This document shows, one piece after another, positions 25,059-33,842 of a stretch of DNA of 34,533 nucleotides. Source of the DNA: Bacteroidales bacterium (lineage in GTDB: Bacteria > Bacteroidota > Bacteroidia > Bacteroidales > UBA932). The notes beneath the pieces were generated by a model. The model ran no database searches, was not told the origin of the DNA, and saw nothing but the letters and a program-made list of their open reading frames with translations. How positions within the stretch are numbered: the stretch's first letter is position 1; every line of letters begins with the position of its first letter. The DNA is taken from contig JAFQAT010000011.1 in NCBI GenBank assembly GCA_017399865.1, positions 1-34,533 on the forward strand, read 5' to 3'. A program made the translations under genes and the position numbers.

Positions 25059-25074
25059 CCTGTTTGACAATCTG

Positions 25075-25082
25075 CAAATATA
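25075..25082 (-). promoter_or_regulatory. Bacteroidota -7 box upstream of DUF4290-ftsK
   Basis: TATATTTG on the minus strand fits TAnnTTTG, in the short gap after addA. The leader to the chosen ATG would be only about 12 bases. No -33 TTG at normal spacing is seen. Confidence 0.5.
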
Positions 25083-25090
25083 GTAAATTT

Positions 25091-28000
25091 TTACATGATC
25101 TGCATCACTTCACCGGTCTGGACATACCACAAAAAAGCCGACACATCTTCATACCCCATCCTTCTCCACAATTCCGCATATCCTTTTACCTGCCTCTCAT
25201 ATCTTGAATGATGCTCTCCGAACTTGAAATCTATCACCGAGACCTTCCCGCCAGCGATCACCACTCTGTCAGGACGGCTTACATTTCCCGATGTATCAAT
25301 CAGTTCCGCCTCGTTCAGGACACGGTCCGGATTCTCCGGGAACCATCCGTAGACGCTAACCTTTCCTATGGCGGATTTCAGCAGGGCATGTACTTCATCA
25401 GACTCTTCCAAAGACATCATACCGTCCATCACCACAGACCGTACGGCATCTTCCAGATCGGAGGCACGGACCACACGGGCCAGAACGTCATGCAGCACTA
25501 CGCCTCTGATTCTGTTTGACGCCGCCATACCGGTTACTCCCTCATCGGAAAAGAAGTCACGAGCGTCTGCCGAAAGCCGCAGACGGCATCTTCCGCCTTC
25601 ATATGAACAGAATTCCGCAGGCATCTTCTCCGATTCCGCACGCTTCGCTGCCGGCGGATCCGGGAAACGTCCCTTCCTGAACACGATTTCTCCTTCATCG
25701 GCAGAACCTTCCTGGACAAACCCCAGTTCACCGCCCTTTCCGGTCAGGTATCCCAGAGTCCATTGGGCGAAACCCTCTTCTTCAGGCATGGATGATATTA
25801 TCGTCATCGCTCTGGAAGCACGAGTGAACGCCACATACAGGACGTTAATATTGTCCACATACTGCATCAGAAGCTCTTCCCTGTAGCTTTTCTCAAAAAG
25901 AGTGTCTACGCTTTTGCCGGACAGATGCACGTCATATATGCCGTCAGCAACATCTTCGAGTCCGGTACCCTCAGCGTCCGGCTTTGACCAGCGCGCCTCA
26001 TGGCTGAAGAACCCCACCGACCCGAGCGACGGGAATATCACATACGGAAAATCCAGTCCCTTTGACTTATGAACCGTCATTATTCTGACTGCGTCATCCG
26101 ACTTAGGTGAACTGATATTGGACTTGTCATCCAGCCACTTCTTGAGGAATGCCCTTACATTGTTTCCGTTGGAAGCTGCAAAATCCTGGACAATATCCAT
26201 GAACGACTGGATATAGAGAGTTTCCGCCGCGAATGTATCAGGGTCGGCATTCTTCAGGCCTCTGAGAAGATGCTCGAACAGATCCACAAGGGAGTGGCAT
26301 TCATCAGGGACTTCAACCCTCAAGGTCTCGGCAAGGAAGGACGCCATCTTGTCTTCCGGATTGTCAATGCCGGCGGCAAGAGATACAAGACGTCTGACCG
26401 TCAACGACGAGGAGACTCTCAGAGAATCGTCAGACAGGACCCGCACTCCGCTGCCGATCAGATAAGATGCGATCTCAGAGCCATCCTTGTTTGTCCTTAC
26501 AAGGATCGTGATGTCCCCCGGCTTATATCCGGCTTCGAGGGCATTGTTCACAGACTTCAGGACGGCAGGATAGACTTCCTCCTTATTGCAGAAGACGGCC
26601 TCCAGAAGTCCGTCACCGTCCTTGACAGCTTCCTGTTCCACATCTGAATATATGGATCTTATGACATGGCAGTCCTCTCCGATCTTCTCATCAAGAAACT
26701 CTGCGGCAGCCGTGAAGTATCTGCCGTTGAAGTCGACTATCCCCTTGCAGCTTCTGAAATTCCTTTCAAGCCAGTCTTTCTCTATCATATCGGGAAAACT
26801 GTCCTGCACCTTATGGTCAAGCAGACTCCAGTCCGACTGCCTCCAGCGATAGATGCTCTGCTTCACATCTCCGACTATAAGGTTAGAGAACCCTTGCGAC
26901 ACACTGTTCTTAAGCAGAGGGCGGAAGTTCTCCCATTGAATCATGGAGGTATCCTGGAACTCATCAAGCAGGAAGTGCTCATACCTGACTCCGGTCTTTT
27001 CGTATATGAAAGGCGCCTCGGCATCATCTATGATCTTCCTCAGGGTATCGTTAGTCTGGTCTATGGTCATGACGTTCTTCTCCTTCAGTATCTCACGGAA
27101 ATGGCGGTAAAGGTCATTTGCAACCGCAAAGCCATAGACCTGCCCCTTGAGAGACTGGGCCGTATTATAGACCTTGAAGCCCGAATCGACCACCTCAATC
27201 AGCCTTTCGACTGCGAGGACCATGTCATCTGTAACCTCAGTTTCAAGACGGGCATTCTTCTTTGAGAACCAGCCGGATGGCCCTTGAAGAGCCCTGGATC
27301 TGAACGCATCAGTCGGAGGAGTGATGACCTGGGATACGGAAGCCGTACGGACCTTTTCCACATACTTTTCAATAAAGTGTGAGGCAGTATCCCCCATATC
27401 CACCCCGGCATTCATGAAGGCATCAGCCACAGCTTGTGCGGCAGCCTTGCTGTCCGCCACGAAGCTCTCGATCACCTGGTCGCATCTGGACTGCAGCAGT
27501 TCGAGACGTTCATCGGAATAAAGGAAGGTTTCATCCGCTCCTGACTCTTCCAGAGCCACGCGGTATTCCTCTGAATTGAAGCGTCCGGCTATCCTTCTCA
27601 ATGTATTCTCAAGCGTGAATCCGTCGCCTTGTTCAAGGCGTGACATGGTTTCCCGGATCATCCACTCCAGAGACCTGGAATGCTCCTGGGAATCGGTCAG
27701 CGAATCAAGAAGCCTGTCGACACATTCACGGAGCAGGGACTCCTTGTCAAGTTCGATGGAATAGGACGTGAAATGACCTATCTCCCTGGCGAATGCCTTG
27801 AGTGTCTGCTGGAAAAACCTGTCGATGGTGCTGACTGCAAAGGCACTGTAGTCATGAAGGATATTGCACAGCAGTTCTCCCGAAGCATCACGAAGCGTCC
27901 GAGCATCAGGACAGACAGAAGGTACGAGTTTCTCGAAATAATCCGAGTCTTCCGGTCTCGTAGAGAGTTCATGGAGCTTTTCCAGTATCCTTTCCTTCAT

Positions 28001-28147
28001 CTCGTCCGTCGCCTTGTTCGTAAAGGTCACGGCGAGGATATGCCTGTAGGCATGACTGTCACGAGCCTCAAGCATGGTCCTTATGTATTCCAACGCCAGA
28101 TTCCAGGTCTTACCCGAACCGGCAGAAGCCTTCAATATCTTTATCAT
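25091..28147 (-). CDS. addA: AddA-like helicase-nuclease (UvrD/RecB superfamily 1)
   Basis: With AddB this protein should form the double-strand-break resection enzyme that feeds RecA. From the ATG at 28145-28147 it has 1018 residues. The Walker A segment is KASAGSGKTWNLALEYI right at the N-terminus. AVTFTNKATDEMKERIL, FLLDEFQDTSMIQWENF (Walker B), VGDVKQSIYRWR, MTVHKSKGLDFPYVIFP and NVLYVAFTRASRAM are superfamily 1 helicase motifs in order. The C-terminal PD-(D/E)xK nuclease shows NEAELIDTSGNVSRPDRVVI and VSVIDFKFGE, then the QVKGYAELWRRMGY helix. The open frame extends six codons to a GTG at 28165 that overlaps addB; the ATG with MIKILKASAGSGKT is preferred and leaves a seven-base gap. Confidence 0.92.
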   Translation of the reverse strand: MIKILKASAGSGKTWNLALEYIRTMLEARDSHAYRHILAVTFTNKATDEMKERILEKLHELSTRPEDSDYFEKLVPSVCPDARTLRDASGELLCNILHDYSAFAVSTIDRFFQQTLKAFAREIGHFTSYSIELDKESLLRECVDRLLDSLTDSQEHSRSLEWMIRETMSRLEQGDGFTLENTLRRIAGRFNSEEYRVALEESGADETFLYSDERLELLQSRCDQVIESFVADSKAAAQAVADAFMNAGVDMGDTASHFIEKYVEKVRTASVSQVITPPTDAFRSRALQGPSGWFSKKNARLETEVTDDMVLAVERLIEVVDSGFKVYNTAQSLKGQVYGFAVANDLYRHFREILKEKNVMTIDQTNDTLRKIIDDAEAPFIYEKTGVRYEHFLLDEFQDTSMIQWENFRPLLKNSVSQGFSNLIVGDVKQSIYRWRQSDWSLLDHKVQDSFPDMIEKDWLERNFRSCKGIVDFNGRYFTAAAEFLDEKIGEDCHVIRSIYSDVEQEAVKDGDGLLEAVFCNKEEVYPAVLKSVNNALEAGYKPGDITILVRTNKDGSEIASYLIGSGVRVLSDDSLRVSSSLTVRRLVSLAAGIDNPEDKMASFLAETLRVEVPDECHSLVDLFEHLLRGLKNADPDTFAAETLYIQSFMDIVQDFAASNGNNVRAFLKKWLDDKSNISSPKSDDAVRIMTVHKSKGLDFPYVIFPSLGSVGFFSHEARWSKPDAEGTGLEDVADGIYDVHLSGKSVDTLFEKSYREELLMQYVDNINVLYVAFTRASRAMTIISSMPEEEGFAQWTLGYLTGKGGELGFVQEGSADEGEIVFRKGRFPDPPAAKRAESEKMPAEFCSYEGGRCRLRLSADARDFFSDEGVTGMAASNRIRGVVLHDVLARVVRASDLEDAVRSVVMDGMMSLEESDEVHALLKSAIGKVSVYGWFPENPDRVLNEAELIDTSGNVSRPDRVVIAGGKVSVIDFKFGEHHSRYERQVKGYAELWRRMGYEDVSAFLWYVQTGEVMQIM

Positions 28148-28154
28148 ATCCCTT

Positions 28155-31052
28155 CTATCTTCCACAGATCATCTTGAAATCACAATATGCGCAGGTATCC
28201 TTATCTTCCGTCCTGCGGAACGGAACATCCTTGCTCTTCAATTCAGCCAGCAGGCCAGCCAGTCTTTCGTCCATAAGCTTGCAGAAGCGGACACTTTCAG
28301 GGAACATCACAGGAGGATTTCTGAAGATTTCGGCAGTCGAGTAAAGGGAATTGAACAGTCTGCCTTCCTCAGCGATGCCAGCTTCCTTCAGCATCCTTCC
28401 ATATAAATAGAACTGGAGGGCTGCCTTGAAATCCTTCTTACCCTTCTTATATGGACTGTCAAATATCTTTGCAACAACCTCCTCTGCCTTGTCATCAGTC
28501 ACAGCCAGCACCTTCTGCGAGTCAGACCCGCTCTTGTAATCCACGAGCCTCACGGTGCCGGGAACGACGCTGTCTATCCTGTCCGCGACGCCAAAGAACC
28601 TGCTGCCGAAGAGATCCACACCTATCTTCTTCTCCAACCCTATGATTGTAAACGCCTCCATGCCGCTCTTCTTAAGGAAATCAACCTCTTTCCTCAAAGT
28701 CTCAAGGACATATCTTGTTATGACTGTCCTTACCACGAGGTCGCGGCCACGTATCTCATCAACATTCAGCTCAGCCTTCATCAGGGATTCCACCTTTGCA
28801 GTCAGAATATCGAGACGGTCTTCTTCCAGCCACTTCTCAAGGTATGCAGCGGACACCTGCGCCATCCCTTTGTCAGGCTGGCTGTCAAGCTTATTGAAGG
28901 CAGCGGACGATGCCATGGCCTCTTCACCATAATACAGGGCATACATGGCATTATGATATACGTTTCCTATCATCCTGCTGTCCAGAGATTCGGCCACGTC
29001 CTCATCCGGCTTGAGCTTCAGTACGGAGTGATAATAGAATTTCATCGGACAGAAGACATAGTTCTGTATCGCAGAAACCGAAAGAGACATGGCATCCAAA
29101 GCCTCCAGAATCTCATCCGTCTTCACGACCTGACCATCCTCATCCTCCAGGGCAGAAAGCTCCGCATCAGCAACATAGCGATTGAGAGGCACACCATAGT
29201 GATACGCCAGCTGCTTGATGTATCTGCTCTCCTCCCCTCGCTTCAGGCCTTCCGTGCGGGAGTCGTATACCAGCCAGACTTTCTTTGCCCTGCAGACCAG
29301 ACGATAGAAATAGTATGCCCATACCGAGTCCTGATACTCATAAGTAGGAAGCCCGAAAGCCTTCCTCAGTTCCGGCGGCACGAAGGACGAGCTTACGCTT
29401 CTGCGCGGGAACATGCCCTCATTGCATGAGAGTATGACCACATTGCTGAAGTCCAACGCCCTGGTCTCCAGAGGGCCCATCACCTGCATGCCTTTGAGGG
29501 GTTCACCCTTGAACGGTACGGACGCACCCGATATCAAGGTCTCCAATAGCCTCACGAATGTAGATGGAAGTATATTCAGACGTCTTGAACGGAGGGAATT
29601 CACCGAAGTATAATATGCCTTCGCAGCTTCAATCTCTATTGCCGATCCGTCTTCATCCGGCATAAGGGACACAACGACGGAAAGGATTTCCTGAAGATAG
29701 GCCGCAAAGGAATCAGTCTGACCGGGGTCGCTGGAAGACAGATCCGTCAATACCGGTCTGAATACAACATCCAGGACCGGAAGACCGTTCAGGTCATCCT
29801 GAGGTATATAGAACTTCCCTTCCCGCCTGACGGCATCTGCCCTTTCCTTGCACTTAAGAAGTCCGCTGGACAGGATATCACGGACATGCCTATGATAGAA
29901 ATGCCATTTTCCATCCTTAAACCGAAGATGCATCTGCATCTTTGCGATATCAGACATCAGCACGAACACAGCACTGGCCGACAAAGGATATCCCATGGTC
30001 ACATTTATATCGCTTACAGATTCAGGAACCGAATTCAGAAGAGGTATAAGAAGAGACTCGTCCGGAAGCACCACTGCTGTCTCGGTCCCTTCCCGATCTT
30101 CCGTCCTTGTCAGAATGGCACCCAGCAGCTTGACCTGACCATAGGAAGAAGGGACACTCAACACATTGAATTCTGCAGTCCCGACCCCTTCTGTCTCCAG
30201 ATCTATATTCTGGCCGAACATATCGACATTGTCTTTCATGAAGAACGAAGCACGATTCTTTGGATCCCTGACCATATCACCGCACCAATCCCAGCAGAAC
30301 TCCGTTCCTCCTCTCAGCTTGAGTCTCTTCATCACATTCTTCTCACACTCATTCAACGCATTGAGTCCCACAAAGACGTACTGCCCTCCGAACATTTCAG
30401 CAAAATCGGAATCAGGCATCGAAGCGAGGGCTCTATATACCATGCCCTCATATGCCATAGCCTTCCCCTGCAGAGAACTGTTGAACGCCTCATATAGAGG
30501 CAGCATGATGTTCCATATCTGAAGAAACCTCTCCTTCACCGCAGGGTCATCGTTCTCAAGATCAACCGTCAGCTTTCCAGCTTCATCTCTGAAATGGCCG
30601 ATGAACGCTTCCAGAGCCTGCCTCTGGACATCTGTCAGATAAGAAAACGTATCCTGTATCTGCTTATAGTCCGCGATATTGGTAAATATCTGTTTCGGGT
30701 CTGCAAGATACTTGTCCACATCATCAAAATCGCCAAGAATCACATCTCCCCAGAATATGAATTCATCAAGAGACTCGGCCTTTGGGTTCAATGCGGCGTA
30801 GCATTCATACAATTCCAGCAGAAGAGTGATCCTGTCCGCAACGTTGAGACCTGATGCCTTTGCAAAGAAATCATTTATGGTCAGCATCTGCGGAGCCACC
30901 AGAGGACAGCCGGAAGCATCACCTGCGACAGCTTCAGCAAGATACTTTCTGAAAAACACCATGGACCTTCGGTTCGGAAAGATAAAGCATCTGTCCGAAA
31001 CATGTCCCTTATTATGATAATGGTCTGCGACCTGCTTCAAAAACGGTTTCAT
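28155..31052 (-). CDS. addB: AddB-like PD-(D/E)xK nuclease/helicase-like subunit
   Basis: The protein has 965 residues from ATG 31050-31052 (MKPFLKQVADHYH), chosen over an upstream start at 31094 that lies before the promoter. It is the partner of AddA in break resection. The N-terminus has CFIFPNRRSMVFF, the degenerate helicase half typical of Bacteroidota AddB. ALDFSNVVILSCNEGMFPRR lies mid-protein. The nuclease domain contains SAIQNYVFCPMKFYYHSVLKLKP, GNVYHNAMYAL, ADRIDSVV and RLVDYKSG. The four iron-sulfur cysteines expected of AddB appear as the Cys in YVFCPMKFYY and three in TCAYCDFKMIC at the end. It is followed by addA. Confidence 0.88.
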   Translation of the reverse strand: MKPFLKQVADHYHNKGHVSDRCFIFPNRRSMVFFRKYLAEAVAGDASGCPLVAPQMLTINDFFAKASGLNVADRITLLLELYECYAALNPKAESLDEFIFWGDVILGDFDDVDKYLADPKQIFTNIADYKQIQDTFSYLTDVQRQALEAFIGHFRDEAGKLTVDLENDDPAVKERFLQIWNIMLPLYEAFNSSLQGKAMAYEGMVYRALASMPDSDFAEMFGGQYVFVGLNALNECEKNVMKRLKLRGGTEFCWDWCGDMVRDPKNRASFFMKDNVDMFGQNIDLETEGVGTAEFNVLSVPSSYGQVKLLGAILTRTEDREGTETAVVLPDESLLIPLLNSVPESVSDINVTMGYPLSASAVFVLMSDIAKMQMHLRFKDGKWHFYHRHVRDILSSGLLKCKERADAVRREGKFYIPQDDLNGLPVLDVVFRPVLTDLSSSDPGQTDSFAAYLQEILSVVVSLMPDEDGSAIEIEAAKAYYTSVNSLRSRRLNILPSTFVRLLETLISGASVPFKGEPLKGMQVMGPLETRALDFSNVVILSCNEGMFPRRSVSSSFVPPELRKAFGLPTYEYQDSVWAYYFYRLVCRAKKVWLVYDSRTEGLKRGEESRYIKQLAYHYGVPLNRYVADAELSALEDEDGQVVKTDEILEALDAMSLSVSAIQNYVFCPMKFYYHSVLKLKPDEDVAESLDSRMIGNVYHNAMYALYYGEEAMASSAAFNKLDSQPDKGMAQVSAAYLEKWLEEDRLDILTAKVESLMKAELNVDEIRGRDLVVRTVITRYVLETLRKEVDFLKKSGMEAFTIIGLEKKIGVDLFGSRFFGVADRIDSVVPGTVRLVDYKSGSDSQKVLAVTDDKAEEVVAKIFDSPYKKGKKDFKAALQFYLYGRMLKEAGIAEEGRLFNSLYSTAEIFRNPPVMFPESVRFCKLMDERLAGLLAELKSKDVPFRRTEDKDTCAYCDFKMICGR

Positions 31053-31057
31053 ACATG

Positions 31058-31065
31058 CAAAGGTA
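31058..31065 (-). promoter_or_regulatory. Bacteroidota -7 box immediately before addB
   Basis: TACCTTTG on the minus strand fits TAnnTTTG. It ends only five bases before the addB ATG, so the transcript would be nearly leaderless. A TTTG at 31080-31083 is closer (14 bases) than normal spacing, so the -33 is unclear. Confidence 0.4.
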
Positions 31066-31137
31066 ACCTTATTAATTGCCAAACTGCAGCACAAAGAATA
31101 TTTTTCATAAAAATAATGATTTTTTTCGTGTCAATGC

Positions 31138-31167
31138 TTGGAGATATCATTTTTTTATCTACCTTTG
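31138..31167 (+). promoter_or_regulatory. Promoter of the rubredoxin-rubrerythrin pair
   Basis: TTG at 31138-31140 and TACCTTTG at 31160-31167 are separated by 19 bases, a textbook Bacteroidota promoter. The leader to the rubredoxin ATG is about 55 bases. Confidence 0.7.
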
Positions 31168-31229
31168 CAAAAGAATCAGTTTAGAACTATTCAAAATTAT
31201 AACTTTTAACCCAATAAACGAAAAATATC

Positions 31230-31358
31230 ATGGCAAAGAAATTCAGATGCATAGTATGCGGATATATCCACGAAGGTGAAACTGCTCCGGACGAGTGTCC
31301 TCTCTGCTTTGTAGGACCGGAAGATTTTGAAGAAGTTACCGAAGAGGAGGACGCATAG
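31230..31358 (+). CDS. Rubredoxin, stand-alone 42-residue protein
   Basis: This small cytoplasmic iron protein should carry single electrons. It is 42 residues ([17 protein letters not shown]...). The four iron-binding Cys are C7 and C10 (CIVC) and C23 and C26 (CPLC), in rubredoxin spacing as found in rubrerythrin-type domains. It ends in an acidic tail EEVTEEEDA. It aligns closely with the first 37 residues of the next gene, including Lys-Lys, CGYIHEG, ECP and VGPE-FEE, so it looks like a duplicated domain freed from its diiron partner. It has its own promoter, and the rubrerythrin gene begins 45 bases downstream. It may supply electrons to that peroxidase; this is inference from position and similarity. 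Confidence 0.88.
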   Translation: MAKKFRCIVCGYIHEGETAPDECPLCFVGPEDFEEVTEEEDA

Positions 31359-31403
31359 ATATTAAGAATAGATGTTGAACATATAATAACCACGATTGAA
31401 ATT

Positions 31404-31955
31404 ATGGTAAAGAAGTACAGATGTCTGGTATGTGGATATATCCACGAAGGAAATGAGAAGCCACAGGAATGTCCTATCTGCCACGTAGGACCTGAAAAAT
31501 TCGAAGAGATCGTTGCTACAGGCGACGCGCTTACATGGGCTGACGAGCATAAGATCGGCGTAGCACAGGGAGTTGACCCAGAAATCCTCAAGGGACTCCG
31601 CGACCACTTCGCTGGCGAGTGTTCAGAAGTGGGAATGTACCTTGCAATGAGCCGTCAGGCAGACAGGGAAGGATATCCCGAAATCGCAGAAGCATTCAAG
31701 AGATATGCATGGGAAGAGGCCGAGCATGCAGCCAAGTTTGCAGAACTTCTCGGAGAATGCGTATGGGACACAAAGACAAACGTAGAGAAGAGAATGCTTG
31801 CAGAGCAGGGCGCCTGCGAAGACAAGAAGAGGATCGCTACTCTTGCAAAGCAGCAGAATCTTGACGCAATCCACGACACAGTACACGAGATGTGCAAGGA
31901 CGAGGCACGTCACGGAGCAGGATTCCAGGGACTTTTCAACAGGTATTTCAAATAG
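31404..31955 (+). CDS. Rubrerythrin with N-terminal rubredoxin domain (reverse rubrerythrin type)
   Basis: This 183-residue non-heme iron peroxidase is expected to reduce hydrogen peroxide (and possibly oxygen) to water in an anaerobe. The rubredoxin domain is N-terminal (C7, C10, C23, C26), the reverse of classical rubrerythrin, where it is C-terminal. The ferritin-like diiron domain follows: [54 protein letters not shown] and, near the end, [25 protein letters not shown], with the Glu and ExxH ligands in place. It shares the promoter of the preceding rubredoxin and ends before a strong hairpin at 31975-32008. The family and layout are clear; the physiological reductant is not known. Confidence 0.94.
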   Translation: MVKKYRCLVCGYIHEGNEKPQECPICHVGPEKFEEIVATGDALTWADEHKIGVAQGVDPEILKGLRDHFAGECSEVGMYLAMSRQADREGYPEIAEAFKRYAWEEAEHAAKFAELLGECVWDTKTNVEKRMLAEQGACEDKKRIATLAKQQNLDAIHDTVHEMCKDEARHGAGFQGLFNRYFK

Positions 31956-31974
31956 TCCTGCCCCTACAGACAAC

Positions 31975-32008
31975 TACCGGTCGGAGATTTCATGATCTCC
32001 GACCGGTA
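31975..32008. terminator. Bidirectional terminator-like hairpin between rubrerythrin and the S4 gene
   Basis: A perfect 14-base inverted repeat, TACCGGTCGGAGAT (31975-31988) and ATCTCCGACCGGTA (31995-32008), has a six-base loop. It lies 20 bases past the rubrerythrin stop and 20 before the stop of the convergent S4 gene. There is no strong T-tract on either side, so it is a hairpin that could end transcription from both sides or protect 3' ends. Confidence 0.7.
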
Positions 32009-32027
32009 ATCGTTTATGATATGTTGG

Positions 32028-32465
32028 CTAATCTTCGAAATCGTAGTCAGAAGCTATCATTTCGGCGATGTCGTCAGGGACATCGAAACTGAGGTTGTCC
32101 CACAGATCCTCCATCTGGCGCCTGTCCTTCTTCGTAGGACGGCCGGCGCCGCGGTCTCTCTTGAGGAAGAATGTCTCGACAGGAGCACGGAGCTTCGCCA
32201 GTTCTTCAGGAGGAGTGAGGTTCTCGGCATAGTTGGGGACAAGCTTCGCTCCCTGCCTCTTGTCCACGAGCTGAAGCACTCTGTATGTATATGCGACAGC
32301 ACCCTTTCTGGCGACTATCACATCCCCGACCTTTACAGACTTGGAAGGCTTTATGTCAGATCCGTTCACACGCACCTTCCCTCCCTTGCATGCATCTGTA
32401 GCATCGGTCCTGGTCTTATAAACTCGTATAGACCAGAGATATTTGTCAATCCTTACCTCTTCCAT
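32028..32465 (-). CDS. S4-domain RNA-binding protein, Hsp15 type
   Basis: The protein has 145 residues. The S4 domain (EVRIDKYLWSIRVYKTRTDATDACKGGKVRVNGSDIKPSKSVKVGDVI, residues 3-50) is the Hsp15/HslR type. That protein in Escherichia coli binds stalled 50S subunits carrying a nascent-chain tRNA and helps recycle them. A basic stretch (KRDRGAGRPTKKDRRQMEDLW, about 102-122) and an acidic tail (MIASDYDFED) follow. The gene starts four bases after the mannose-6-phosphate isomerase stop, so it is likely co-transcribed from the promoter near 33724. The family is secure, the specific role inferred. Confidence 0.9.
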   Translation of the reverse strand: MEEVRIDKYLWSIRVYKTRTDATDACKGGKVRVNGSDIKPSKSVKVGDVIVARKGAVAYTYRVLQLVDKRQGAKLVPNYAENLTPPEELAKLRAPVETFFLKRDRGAGRPTKKDRRQMEDLWDNLSFDVPDDIAEMIASDYDFED

Positions 32466-32469
32466 AACA

Positions 32470-33699
32470 TCAGCTGAAGAAATTCAGAGGACTGGCTCCC
32501 AAAGGTGCCGGAGACTCATCTTCGGACTCAAGTCCCTCATAATCTTCTCCTTCAAGGAATGCCTCGGTGTCGGGATCTATGTAGGCATCAGGTCCTTCCT
32601 CCGGACGGCATACAGCCTCAAGGAGAATCGTAGAGCGGTCTCGAGGCACAAGGAAGAAATCCGGCATCTCGGCTGGCACAAGGATGGTCTCACCTTTGGT
32701 GAACTCATAATTCTCCATGCAATCCTCCCCATTCACGTTTTTAGACGGAACCTGGATATAGGCTGCACCTTCCACACATATATATACGATGAAGCTTTCG
32801 AACTGATCGGTATAGATATGCAGCGGATCGGTCAGATTTATCTTTGTCGCACAGAACTCCGGACGCTCTGCCAAGATCTCTGCTACCTTGTCTTCATGGC
32901 AATGACATTCTTCATCGTGACAGTGGCATTCCTTTTCCCAAAGCGGACCCTTGCGGAAAAGGGAATCGTCGAACTTGCGGTAATCTATGATGTCGATTGC
33001 CTCTTCCAGATGGAGAGGACGGGCTGTCGCCGGATTGAACTCACGGCCCCAGTCATAAAGACGGAAGGTCATGTCTGAAGACTCCTGAATTTCGGCTATC
33101 AGGATGCCGCCGTCAGCCGCGTGCACAGTACCTGGAGTGATCAGAAGAGAGTCACCTTTCCTTGGACTGATTACGTTCATCACTTCTTCGACAGTTCCGT
33201 TCTTGCATCTGTCGTAGAGCTCCTGGGCTGTCATATCCTTATTGAATCCCGCAAAGATCTTTGCACCAGGCTTGGCATCCATCACATACCAGATTTCAGC
33301 CTTGCCAAGAGAATCATACCTTTCGGCTGCCACCTCATCATCAGGATGGACCTGGACAGACAGTCTGTCATTTATATCAAGGAACTTGATCAGAAGCGGA
33401 AACTGTCTGCCGTAATAATTATAGACATTCTCACCTACCATACGTTCCAGATAAGTTTCCATAAGTTCGCTGATAGTATTGCCGGCAAGCCATCCTTCAG
33501 CCACGACAGAATCTTCGATTCCCATGTCGGCAAGCTCCCAGCTTTCTCCTATCTTCACGTCTGCACCAAGTTTGACTTCGTTGCCTTCTTCGTCACATTC
33601 GACGAAGTCCTTTCCCATCACCTTTACCAGTGCATCGCCGCCCCATGGCCTCTTCGATGCAACCGGAATGAATTTAAAAGGGTATAGTTTCTTCTCCAT
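32470..33699 (-). CDS. manA: Type I mannose-6-phosphate isomerase with a Cys/His-rich insert
   Basis: This zinc cupin enzyme interconverts mannose-6-phosphate and fructose-6-phosphate; it links glycolysis to mannose and GDP-mannose metabolism. The protein has 409 residues. RPWGGDAL (17-24), GESWELAD (51-58), LSVQVHPDD (113-121, zinc-site Gln/His) and LLITPGTVHAADGGILIAEIQESSDMTFRLYDWGR (185-219) are the family motifs in order. Residues 258-268 read CHCHDEECHCH: four Cys and four His in a loop between the catalytic cupin and the C-terminal cupin. I do not recall this in family members. The C-terminus has an acidic tail ending in PLGASPLNFFS. The isomerase core appears intact. The gene is followed by the S4 gene. 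Confidence 0.92.
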   Translation of the reverse strand: MEKKLYPFKFIPVASKRPWGGDALVKVMGKDFVECDEEGNEVKLGADVKIGESWELADMGIEDSVVAEGWLAGNTISELMETYLERMVGENVYNYYGRQFPLLIKFLDINDRLSVQVHPDDEVAAERYDSLGKAEIWYVMDAKPGAKIFAGFNKDMTAQELYDRCKNGTVEEVMNVISPRKGDSLLITPGTVHAADGGILIAEIQESSDMTFRLYDWGREFNPATARPLHLEEAIDIIDYRKFDDSLFRKGPLWEKECHCHDEECHCHEDKVAEILAERPEFCATKINLTDPLHIYTDQFESFIVYICVEGAAYIQVPSKNVNGEDCMENYEFTKGETILVPAEMPDFFLVPRDRSTILLEAVCRPEEGPDAYIDPDTEAFLEGEDYEGLESEDESPAPLGASPLNFFS

Positions 33700-33723
33700 C
33701 TTAATTGCATATTATTAACAGTG

Positions 33724-33731
33724 CAAAGATA
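33724..33731 (-). promoter_or_regulatory. Bacteroidota -7 box upstream of manA
   Basis: TATCTTTG on the minus strand fits TAnnTTTG and lies 24 bases before the manA ATG. A -33 TTG at the normal distance is not present. Confidence 0.5.
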
Positions 33732-33767
33732 GCGAATTTATCCGGATACGTGGCATGATGGTACAGA

Positions 33768-33842
33768 TATTGACTAGACAGGAGATGTCTTGAAAACAAG
33801 GCAGACGTATATAAACAATTTAACGGATAGGAGACAAAAGAT
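33768..33842 (+). promoter_or_regulatory. Upstream region of hsp20: short inverted repeat and Shine-Dalgarno, no TAnnTTTG box
   Basis: No Bacteroidota -7 box is found on the plus strand before the gene. The region has a small inverted repeat, AGACA (33776-33780) and TGTCT (33786-33790), a CTTGAAA at 33789-33795 that resembles the -35 of heat-shock promoters, and an AGGAG at 33829-33833, nine bases before the ATG. Heat-inducible control from an alternative sigma factor is plausible but not shown; the repeat may be chance. Confidence 0.35.

Noticed and set aside
25059-25070. TTG start for the DUF4290 protein
   Set aside because: The codon lies at the predicted transcription start, and two ATG codons follow within 20 bases.
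28148-28165. GTG start for AddA overlapping addB
   Set aside because: The ATG at 28147 begins exactly at the conserved MIKILKASAGSGKT and leaves a normal intergenic gap.
33776-33790. CIRCE-type heat-shock operator before hsp20
   Set aside because: The inverted repeat has only five-base arms and does not match the CIRCE consensus, so it is listed only as a weak feature.
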